Shown one piece after another: positions 1-7,665 of a stretch of DNA of 64,000 nucleotides (the stretch's first letter is position 1; each line of letters opens with the position of its first letter). This DNA comes from Candidatus Kuenenia stuttgartensis (lineage in GTDB: Bacteria > Planctomycetota > Planctomycetia > Pirellulales > UBA1268). The notes beneath the pieces are model-generated. The model ran no database searches. It was not told the origin of the DNA and worked only from the letters and a program-made list of their open reading frames with translations. The position numbers and the translations under genes were made by a program. The stretch is taken from positions 1-64,000 of the forward strand of contig CAMBSN010000003.1 of the NCBI GenBank assembly GCA_945870505.1. The letters are read 5' to 3'.

Positions 1-1934
1 TGCGTGAGTGCACCAAGGACAGCCAGATTGCGGTCCAGCAGTTCGACTTCGTTTGCGTTGGTGTAGAGCCGGCCGGCGGAGGCAAATCCAACGTATGACG
101 AAGTTTTACCGACTGTGAGTTTCCCTCCGTCGGCCTCGATCCATGAACCGTAGGCGGCGGACACATCGCCGGAGATCGCACCAGTGCCCAGAACGTTTGC
201 GCCCGCGCCGAGGGAGATACCGTTGGCAGCGAGAATCGTGCCGCCCGTGAGCGTCGACAGGCCGTTGACGTAGGCGAGGCCCTTCGACTTCAGTTCCAGC
301 GTCGCCGCAGAAGCCGCCGCGAGGCTGCCGGTGGTCGAAAAGCCATTGACGCTCGCGGTGCTGCCCACGATCAGCCGGCCCGCAGTCGCACCGAGGCCGC
401 TGGTGAAAGAGGTTTGACCCGTGAGCGTTGTGGTGCCCGTGCCAGCGTTCTGGACTGTGCCTGTGCCGCTGATGACGCTCGTCGAGTAGGTCAAAGCATC
501 GGAACGATTGAACGCGAGGGCAGCGTTGTTGACCACATTTCCGGCGATGAACCCCGTCGTTCCGCCTGCACCGACTTGCAGCGTGCCATCACTGATCGTC
601 GTGCCGCCCGTGTAGGAGTTGTTCCCTGATAGCGTCAGCGTGCCGGCGCCCTGCTTCGTCACTGCGCCAGTCCCGCTAATGACGCCTGAGTAGGTCGAGG
701 CGTCGGAACGGTTGAACGTGAGGGTGGCGTTATTGACCAAGTTTCCTACAATGGCCCCGGTCGTTCCGCCTGCACCAATCTGGAACACGCCGTCACCGAT
801 CGTCGTGCCGCCCGTGTAGGAGTTGTTCCCCGATAGGGTCAGCGTGCCGGCACCTTGCTTCGTGAGAATGCCGGTGCCACTGATGACACCCGAATAGGTC
901 GAGGCATCGGAGCGGTTGAAGACGAGCGTCCCATTATTAACGAGGCTGCCCGTGCCGCCGAGGAGTACTCCGCTTGTGGTTCCGACACCTATCTGGAGCG
1001 TGCCACCGGCGTTGACGTTGATGGTGCCATACGTGCCCTTCGAGAGCGTGCCGCCGACCGTTACAAGGCCACCCGTCATCAAGAATGTGCCGGTGCCGCT
1101 GCTGCTGCCCACGGCGAGATTGCCGCTGGTGGCCCACGTACCGCTCGACACCGTGGCCGTGCCGTTACTGCCGGCGTTGCTGCCGATATAGCCGGTTGTG
1201 TTGGTGACACTACCGCCGTTCACGTTGAGCGTGCCAGTGCCGCTGCTACCGACGAACAGATTGTTGTTACTCGCCCACGTACCGCTCGACACCGTGGCCG
1301 TGCCGTTACTGCCGGCGGTGGAGCCGAGAACGCCGGACGCGCTACTGACACGTCCGCCCGTCACGTTGAGCGTGCCGGTGCCGCTTCTGCCGACGGTGAG
1401 GTTACCGCTGTTAGCCCACGTGCCGCTGCTCGCCGTGGCTCTACCGTTGCTACCGGCGTAGAAGCCGAGATAGCCGTATGTGTTGGTGATGCTGCCGCCG
1501 TTCACGTTCAGCGTGCCGGTGCCGCTGCCGCCGACCCAGAGGTCGCCAGTTCCCGAACGAATCCACAGCAGCCCCGACGACGCAGAGGTGGTCATGTCCA
1601 GCACAACGGTATTCGCAGCAGCCGACGTGCCGGTCAGGTTCAGTGTGCCGGTGTTCGTCAGCGATAGCGTGCCAGTGCCCGAGATCGTGTTGCTAATGGT
1701 CAGGGTGTTGCCGCTTGACTGATTGAACTGCAGCGTGCCGTTGTCGGTGATGTTGCCCGTGACTGATGCGCCGTCGTTCAAGAGCACGGTGGCGCCGGAA
1801 GAGATCGTCCCTCCCGCATAGACGCCGGTGTAGGTCGTGGTCGCAGCCGTCGAGGAGTCTGCGCAGAGCGAGAGTAGCGAAGCCACGAAGGCGACGAGAG
1901 CAGACCGACATAAACGTGCTCGACCGTCAGCCAT
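1..1934 (-). CDS. Secreted beta-strand-repeat protein (autotransporter-associated / PEP-CTERM-associated repeats), C-terminus beyond left window edge
   Basis: Manual translation from ATG at 1934: MADGRARLCRSALVAFVASLLSLCADSSTAATTTYTGVYAGGTISSGATVLLNDG..., signal peptide then repeats such as GTGTLNVNGGSVTNTTGYIGSNAGSNGTATVSSGTWA and ISGTGAVTKQGAGTLTLSGNNSYTGGTTI; open to the edge, hence absent from the ORF track. Confidence 0.85.
   Translation of the reverse strand, partial: MADGRARLCRSALVAFVASLLSLCADSSTAATTTYTGVYAGGTISSGATVLLNDGASVTGNITDNGTLQFNQSSGNTLTISNTISGTGTLSLTNTGTLNLTGTSAAANTVVLDMTTSASSGLLWIRSGTGDLWVGGSGTGTLNVNGGSITNTYGYLGFYAGSNGRATASSGTWANSGNLTVGRSGTGTLNVTGGRVSSASGVLGSTAGSNGTATVSSGTWASNNNLFVGSSGTGTLNVNGGSVTNTTGYIGSNAGSNGTATVSSGTWATSGNLAVGSSSGTGTFLMTGGLVTVGGTLSKGTYGTINVNAGGTLQIGVGTTSGVLLGGTGSLVNNGTLVFNRSDASTYSGVISGTGILTKQGAGTLTLSGNNSYTGGTTIGDGVFQIGAGGTTGAIVGNLVNNATLTFNRSDASTYSGVISGTGAVTKQGAGTLTLSGNNSYTGGTTISDGTLQVGAGGTTGFIAGNVVNNAALAFNRSDALTYSTSVISGTGTVQNAGTGTTTLTGQTSFTSGLGATAGRLIVGSTASVNGFSTTGSLAAASAATLELKSKGLAYVNGLSTLTGGTILAANGISLGAGANVLGTGAISGDVSAAYGSWIEADGGKLTVGKTSSYVGFASAGRLYTNANEVELLDRNLAVLGALT
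480..930 (-). repeat. Exact 204-bp-period (68 aa) coding tandem repeat, about 3 copies
   Basis: The word taggtc at 487, 691 and 895 (spacing 204, 204) inside conserved blocks encoding FNRSDA.TYSGVISGTG..TKQGAGTLTLSGNNSYTGGTTI. Confidence 0.8.
1080..1540 (-). repeat. Exact 141-bp-period (47 aa) coding tandem repeat, about 3-4 copies
   Basis: cacgtt(g/c)agcgtgcc at about 1221, 1362 and 1503 (spacing 141, 141); encodes GTGTLNV.GG...G..GSNG.ATVSSGTWA..NNL.VG.S. Confidence 0.8.
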
Positions 1935-2086
1935 TGCCACGCTCCGCCCAAATGGTGCCCGGGGAGTCTGTACGCCATCCCTTACATGCGGGGTGTGCAC
2001 ATTGTGGCTATCGCGGCCAAGGGGTCAACGTTTCGGCAGGAATAGACGGCATACGAGTGCAGAAGCCGACCAGAAACTGCGCAGCC

Positions 2087-2347
2087 TCACCCCCACCGCC
2101 ATCTCGGAGGCTCGCCCTTCCACCAGCAGATCACGATAAAGGTGGCGATGAGCGTGCCAAACCCAGCCCAGAACCAGTTGGGATGGCGATCAGCGGGGAC
2201 AAGCACGCAGGGGCCGATGAGCAGGCCGACATAGCCCCCGAGCACGACCCATGCCTGCCATGTGCTCGGCAGGCCCCAACCCCAGCCGTAGGTCTTCGCC
2301 GGGAACCAGTGGCGGGGCTTCGGATGGGGCGGATCCTCAGATGACAT
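2087..2347 (-). CDS. Small membrane protein, hypothetical
   Basis: 86 aa with hydrophobic segments WVVLGGYVGLLIGPCVLV and WFWAGFGTLIATFIVICWW. Confidence 0.5.
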   Translation of the reverse strand: MSSEDPPHPKPRHWFPAKTYGWGWGLPSTWQAWVVLGGYVGLLIGPCVLVPADRHPNWFWAGFGTLIATFIVICWWKGEPPRWRWG

Positions 2348-2416
2348 TGGGTTGTTGGCAGTGGGCAGCGGCGGGAAATGCGAACGGCACCGGGCCGGCT
2401 AAGAACACTGACTTAT

Positions 2417-2774
2417 GCGCACGCTGAATTGACAACAATATCGCCGCGGATGAAGCAGTGTGGTCGCCGGGTACTGCTTTACTCACCCCGTTTCTGAGTC
2501 AGGGCCCATGCTCGCGATGACCGCAGCCCATCCCGGCGGCTATCTGTGAGGCGAGCCGGACCTGACCAACCCTGATTCGCGCAGCCAAGCCCGCGCACGC
2601 CACCATGATCGGCCCCGAAGGCTTGTTGGGCAGAACGCGGCCGCAGTGCTTTTGATGCCCGTGCAGTCCGGCCAGCCCAAGCCCGAGCCAATTCACTGCA
2701 CAGGCACTAGTATTAAGTTTTTTCCCGCACCCTGAGAAACCTACCGGCGTCTTTGTTGTCAATTCAACGCACGC
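2417..2774. mobile_element. Candidate MITE-like element bounded by inverted repeats, no ORF with transposase character
   Basis: Perfect 14-bp inverted repeat TGAATTGACAACAA (2425-2438) / TTGTTGTCAATTCA (2753-2766), extendable to about 22 bp with 3 mismatches. Confidence 0.45.
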
Positions 2775-3000
2775 CCCATGTACACAGCCGGCGTTCGCTT
2801 GCGCTCGCCACCCCATGCGCTACGATGGCGGCATGAGTCACGGACGAGCCACGAGGGCCGGCTTGGGGGCGTCGTTGTGCTGCCGGCGGGTGAGCATGGG
2901 GTCGAGCCAAACAAGCCCTCTGGTAAGCGCTGGGAGCCCTTCTCGGTGGTGTTCGCGGGGAGGGCTGGGCTGGAGCGAACTGGGCGACGTCGTGGGGCAT

Positions 3001-3327
3001 ATGCGGCTCACGCTGCCGCCCGCCAAGCCCGTGGTCGTGAGGGCGGCTACACTGGATCCCGGGCTATTGGGAACGTGTGCGCGGCGGCCGGAGAGGTTCG
3101 TCATCAGGCTGAATAAGGCCCTGACGGACGCCGAGGCCACCGAGACGCTGCTCCACGAATGGGCCCACGCATTGGCATGGAGTTTCACCTTCGACAGACT
3201 GGCTAGAACTCCTGACACCACCCGGGAAGCCTTTGAAGCCGCCGCCCATGACGAGGCTTGGGGGTGCGCTTATTCGCGGGTGTGGCGGGAATACGTGAGG
3301 ATGCACGATGCCGAAGATGCCAAGTGA
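3001..3327 (+). CDS. Putative small zinc metallopeptidase-like protein (HExxH)
   Basis: LLHEWAHALAW motif; start at ATG 3001 (MRLTLPPAKP) more plausible than the 2815 start. Confidence 0.5.
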   Translation: MRLTLPPAKPVVVRAATLDPGLLGTCARRPERFVIRLNKALTDAEATETLLHEWAHALAWSFTFDRLARTPDTTREAFEAAAHDEAWGCAYSRVWREYVRMHDAEDAK

Positions 3328-4069
3328 AGAGATTGACGTAAAGGCTGGGGAGTCGAATCTCCTGCCAATACTGGACCACCTCGCGTGGCTGGCCGAGCGC
3401 GTTGCCGACAAGGCCAACGCCGGCCGGGCCTATGATGCCGCGCTGCTGACCTACAACGCCGCGGTCATGCTGGAGTGGCGATTTAGGTTTCCGCTTGGCG
3501 ATTGGGCTGTCCCACCGGATAGCCCTCGATGGGCCGAGGCCGCCAAACTCGTGGACGACCTCTCGATGTCGTCCCGGGCGATCGTCGAGAAGGTTGAGGC
3601 TGCGCCGAAGAAGAAAGCCGACGCCTACCGGCCCAAGTTGAGGATGCTCATCAAGAGAGTGCTCAAGAAACTACCGGCCGTACTCTCGGTGCGAACTCCG
3701 AAGCCGGCTTATATGCCCGCGCTGGACTGGTCGCCCAACGTCCGGCTGCTCATGGACGAGTTTCTGGACGCCCATCGGCACGAGTACGCCGACGCGATCA
3801 AGAAGGGCTTGGCTGCCGGCAAGGCAGACAGCGTCGGCCCGGAGGCGGCCCTGAGCGAAGCCATCGCGAGCCTCCTGTACGTGCACACCTCGCAAGGTAT
3901 GGCAGCCCAGTCTGTAGACCACCGCCGCTCGCTCGGCCAAATGGCGTCGGGATTTCTCAAGACCGCCGTCGAGGACCTACCGGATGGCGTGCCTGCAGCC
4001 CAGAAGAAGCGATGGCGCCGGTTGGCCAAATGGTTCGCTGCCGATAGCGCCGACGCCAAGGTGAAGTAG
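3308..4069 (+). CDS. Hypothetical protein
   Basis: 253 aa ORF overlapping the end of the previous gene by 20 bp, same strand, operon-like. Confidence 0.5.
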   Translation: MPKMPSEEIDVKAGESNLLPILDHLAWLAERVADKANAGRAYDAALLTYNAAVMLEWRFRFPLGDWAVPPDSPRWAEAAKLVDDLSMSSRAIVEKVEAAPKKKADAYRPKLRMLIKRVLKKLPAVLSVRTPKPAYMPALDWSPNVRLLMDEFLDAHRHEYADAIKKGLAAGKADSVGPEAALSEAIASLLYVHTSQGMAAQSVDHRRSLGQMASGFLKTAVEDLPDGVPAAQKKRWRRLAKWFAADSADAKVK

Positions 4070-4079
4070 CCCTCGCGCC

Positions 4080-5096
4080 ATGGCCAAGAAAAAGAAAAAA
4101 GCCGCCAAGCGGGTGGCGAAGCGGGCCGGGAAACGATCCACCAAGCGTGGGCAAGTGGTTGCGAAGCGCGCGGCACGGAAGAAGTCCGAGGGGCCGGCTG
4201 TGGATCGGTCGCTTCCTGAGAGTCACGTGGCGCTTCCGCAGGCCGACGCGCTCAAGACGCTAGCCGATGCCGTGCTTGGCCTGACGGCCAGCAACGAACA
4301 AATCGTGCGGGAACAGCGCGAGCATCGCCTTACCTTGGAGATGCTCTTGGAGTCCGTCGCCAAAGGCTCCGCTGCTATGGACCGCATCGAGGCGGCCCAG
4401 CAGGCTCCACCGCGAGACCCGAGCCTTGACGTGCCGGCGAGCGTGGCAGTGAAGCGATTCTTTTTTGCCGGGGCGTGCGCACATCTAAACCTCGTTCGGC
4501 CGACACCTGCGATCGTCGGCCGAGCGATGCACACCACCAACGCCACCTCTCGCACAACGGCGAGGAGTCCGTATGTATTGTTCAACGAGATCCACACATC
4601 GATGCTACTTGCGTTCGGCCTGAAGGCATCGACTCCCGCGGCCCCTGTGACGACGGCAAGAGACTTCATTCACCTCGACGCGGAAATGGTTGACGTGATA
4701 GAGGACCGATCCAAGCGACCAAAAAAGAAACATTGGAAGTTCTACGAAAGCCAGTTGGGGCCGCGCCTCCGGCTTCTTGTGAACATGAGGCTTGCCAACG
4801 TTGACCCGAACAATGTGGGAGAGCGGATCGATTACGACCGCTACCTAACGAAGTTGGGGCAAGAGTTGTTCGACGGCTGGCCGGACTGGAACGACACGAC
4901 TGGCGGAATTGGCATCTTGGACGACGTTCCGGCATCAATAATGGGTGTGTCCAAGGTGGTAGGGCCGGCTGGATCGAAGCCCACTCCTGCAACTATGACT
5001 ACACCTGCGCCAGAGCCCGCGCCCGAATCTGCGCCCACACCTGCGCCCAAGCCCGACGCTGGCGCCGAGCCTGAGCCTACTTCGCCGGCTCCGTGA
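4080..5096 (+). CDS. Hypothetical protein with Lys-rich N-terminus and Pro/Glu-rich C-terminus
   Basis: 338 aa; MAKKKKKAAKRVAKRAGKRSTKR... start and PAPEPAPESAPTPAPKPDAGAEPEP end; 11 bp after previous gene. Confidence 0.5.
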   Translation: MAKKKKKAAKRVAKRAGKRSTKRGQVVAKRAARKKSEGPAVDRSLPESHVALPQADALKTLADAVLGLTASNEQIVREQREHRLTLEMLLESVAKGSAAMDRIEAAQQAPPRDPSLDVPASVAVKRFFFAGACAHLNLVRPTPAIVGRAMHTTNATSRTTARSPYVLFNEIHTSMLLAFGLKASTPAAPVTTARDFIHLDAEMVDVIEDRSKRPKKKHWKFYESQLGPRLRLLVNMRLANVDPNNVGERIDYDRYLTKLGQELFDGWPDWNDTTGGIGILDDVPASIMGVSKVVGPAGSKPTPATMTTPAPEPAPESAPTPAPKPDAGAEPEPTSPAP

Positions 5097-7569
5097 CCGT
5101 GACCTTGTCGGCCTTGCTGAACGACCGGCGGACCTCGGTCTCGACGCGGACGTTGGCGCCGGGCACGACCGTCTGCATGCCCGTGATCATGAGCCGCTCG
5201 ATGTCGGCGATCTTGGCGGGGAGAGTCTCGTCCTCGGGCACCTCGATGATGACCTCGTCGTGGATGAAGTTCACGATCGTGTAGCCGGCGCGCATGAGGC
5301 CCCAGAGAGCGTAGATGGCACCGTCGGCCGCGAGCCCCTGCATGATGCCGTTTCTGCACGCGGCGTAACTGGCGTTGGCCCGGAGCCTACCCGTCGCTGT
5401 GATGACCGGCTCGCGGCTATAGATCCTGCTGACGGCATCCCGGAGCCGCTTCGAGGGCTTTCGCTCTCGAAGGGCGTCGCAGAGTTTGTCGTCCAGTTCG
5501 TCGGTGGGGAGCCGTGCCGCCGCCTGCCAGAAGTACTCGATCTCGGCGGCTGAATATGGGCGGGGCTGGTTGCCGGATTCCGGGAGCGGGTTGGTCATCG
5601 GGGCGGGTGACTCAAGCACCTTCAGAAGCATGCCGCCGAGCCACCCCGCGGGCAGGTCGTCTTCGGGCTTGGGGAATAGCCGAGGTTTGCCTGTCGCCGC
5701 GTAATAGGCCGCCGGCGTGAGCCCCAACGCGCGGGCAATTTCGAGGCCCCCATTCACCCGCTCGCTCAAGTGCGCGGTCAACTCGGGGCACAGGGTCTCG
5801 TACGCCTGCATGCGTTCCCGGACCTGCTCCTCGGTCAGGTCGACACCGTAGTCGTTCTTGGCCTGCTTCTGGATGGTCTTCCCACCCAGACCTCCGGGGC
5901 GGCCGAGCGACACCGGTTTGGCGGCGTTACGCTCATCATCGGTCACGTCCTCCGGGGCCTTGCCGAGCACGTACGCCGCGATCAACCGGTGCATGTCGCC
6001 GCCGCCCGCAATGATGTCATGCAGGCTGCCGCCGAAGCCGAGTTGGTGTTTCCAAGCCCAACCCAGCGTGACTAGTTCAATCGTCTTGTAGTCCAGCACC
6101 ACAAACACGTTCCCCGGGGCCGGCACGAAGCAGCCCCGGATCGTCGTGGCGTGGTTTTCAGTGGCGGCCCGTTCCTTCGGTAAGTTCTGGAGATTGAACC
6201 CGCCGACGTCTTTCTTGCCGCCGTTGCAACTCGTCCGGCCGGTGTTCATGAGGTACTCGAAATTTCCGTGGACGCGTTTCCCGGACACCATCTTCTTGGC
6301 GTAGGTCGAGAGGAGTTTTGTGGCCTGCCGGTGCCTGAGCAGGACTTCGAGCACTGGGTCCAAGCCGGCGAGTTCCTTCAGTTGCTCCTCGCTCGTCGCA
6401 ATCTGGCCGGTCTCTGTATAGATCAGTGGTAGGGTTTCGCCCGCCTGCTTGTGCTCATTGGCTAGCCGTTCGATGCGTTTGACGAGGGCGGAGGTCTTGC
6501 CGGCGCCCTCAACAGGAAGTCCAGCCAGAGCGAGCGTTCGGCGGGTCTCGGCGACGATCTGTTCGAGGACGGCCAACTTTTCCTCGCGGCGGGCTTGGTC
6601 GATGAGGACCCCCGTGCGCGAGATCTTGTCCGTGACGATGCTAGCCCTGAGTTGGATGTCGTGGGTGCCGGGGCCGTGTTTCTTCCGCTGTTCGGCGAGC
6701 CATTTTTCACCCGCATAGCCATAGGCCCCGACCGCGATGGTTTTGATGACGTCTAGTTCGGGCTTCAGTCGCTCGAACAGAAGCCACGTCGCTACCGGGT
6801 CTCCTGCGGCGTATTGGAGGTATTGGGCCGGGTACGCTTCGAGGGGCTTGCCGTGGTACCTGCCGAATGTGAGCCGGACAGATTCGCCGTCCGGAGTCTT
6901 GTCGTCCTTGGGGAGCGACAGGGAGAGGTAATGGCTCGCGCAGTAGTCGAGCGAGCACTGGTTCCGCGCCGAGTGCCCAACCGTGCCGAGCGAAAGCAGC
7001 CGGGCGAGGATCAGCGTATCGGCTACTCTTCCGGCCTCGACGCGGGAATAAACGTCAATTGAAAGCCCTCTCCGATCGTGAGCCGCCTGCAGTACCGGCA
7101 GATCGAAGGCGGCGTTGTGGAAGATGAGCGGGTTGGCGGGGTGGCTGGCCAAGAAGGCGGGCATGTCCGTGGCCAAGATGAACCAGCCCTGCCGCCCGTC
7201 GAAGGCTGCTCCCAAGACGAGCGTGGGCACGTGCGCTGGGCGCGTGTCGTCGATCTTGGTCGTTTCAGTGTCCAGTGCGAAGCGGCCGGTGATGACGCGG
7301 CCAAGGGTGGGTTCCCAGAGGCGGAACAGGTACTGGTCGGGCCCGAGGGTGAGGACGAAGCCCCCGGAGGGTGAAAGGGTGAAGCAGGGCGAAGTGAAGT
7401 TTCGGGGCACTTCACCCTCGTTTGGGCCTTGTTTTCCAGTGTTTTTCGCACTTGGGTGAAGAGGTGAAGTGAAATCAGCATCTCTTCGGCCTAGATGCAC
7501 ACACTCCTCCCCATGCCCATATCCAAGACTGAGAGATTTTTCCTTTACAGATTTTGGTTTTGACTTCAC
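5077..7569 (-). CDS. Family A DNA polymerase with 3'-5' exonuclease domain (phage/mobile-element type); start uncertain, may lie well downstream of 7569
   Basis: Exo motifs FALDTETT and FHNAAFDLPVL; Pol motif A VVLDYKTIELV, motif B RNAAKPVSLGRPGG, motif C FIHDEVIIEV; no 5' nuclease domain. Confidence 0.88.
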   Translation of the reverse strand: MKSKPKSVKEKSLSLGYGHGEECVHLGRRDADFTSPLHPSAKNTGKQGPNEGEVPRNFTSPCFTLSPSGGFVLTLGPDQYLFRLWEPTLGRVITGRFALDTETTKIDDTRPAHVPTLVLGAAFDGRQGWFILATDMPAFLASHPANPLIFHNAAFDLPVLQAAHDRRGLSIDVYSRVEAGRVADTLILARLLSLGTVGHSARNQCSLDYCASHYLSLSLPKDDKTPDGESVRLTFGRYHGKPLEAYPAQYLQYAAGDPVATWLLFERLKPELDVIKTIAVGAYGYAGEKWLAEQRKKHGPGTHDIQLRASIVTDKISRTGVLIDQARREEKLAVLEQIVAETRRTLALAGLPVEGAGKTSALVKRIERLANEHKQAGETLPLIYTETGQIATSEEQLKELAGLDPVLEVLLRHRQATKLLSTYAKKMVSGKRVHGNFEYLMNTGRTSCNGGKKDVGGFNLQNLPKERAATENHATTIRGCFVPAPGNVFVVLDYKTIELVTLGWAWKHQLGFGGSLHDIIAGGGDMHRLIAAYVLGKAPEDVTDDERNAAKPVSLGRPGGLGGKTIQKQAKNDYGVDLTEEQVRERMQAYETLCPELTAHLSERVNGGLEIARALGLTPAAYYAATGKPRLFPKPEDDLPAGWLGGMLLKVLESPAPMTNPLPESGNQPRPYSAAEIEYFWQAAARLPTDELDDKLCDALRERKPSKRLRDAVSRIYSREPVITATGRLRANASYAACRNGIMQGLAADGAIYALWGLMRAGYTIVNFIHDEVIIEVPEDETLPAKIADIERLMITGMQTVVPGANVRVETEVRRSFSKADKVTVTEPAK

Positions 7570-7665
7570 CTCTTCACCCTCCGCATGAAAGTGCCTTGTT
7601 TTCTAGATCCAAACGAGGGTGAAGTGAACTTTTTGGGCACTTCACCCTGCTTCACCTCTTCACCC
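7370..7665. repeat. Iteron-like array of ten GGTGAAG/CTTCACC heptamers with mirror symmetry; candidate replication origin
   Basis: Heptamers start at 7378(+), 7410(-), 7455(+), 7463(+), 7564(-), 7572(-), 7618(+), 7640(-), 7650(-), 7658(-); several pairs are symmetric about ~7517. Confidence 0.7.

Noticed and set aside
855-1667. 270-aa plus-strand ORF and overlapping small ORFs with VPVPLLPT repeats
   Set aside because: Antisense to the beta-strand-repeat protein; their repetitiveness merely mirrors it.
2361-2400. Possible attR copy of the tRNA-Ser 3' end (ggcgggaaatgcgaac)
   Set aside because: Only a weak match to ggcgggattcgaaccc; no convincing second att core was found in the window, so the left boundary stays undefined.
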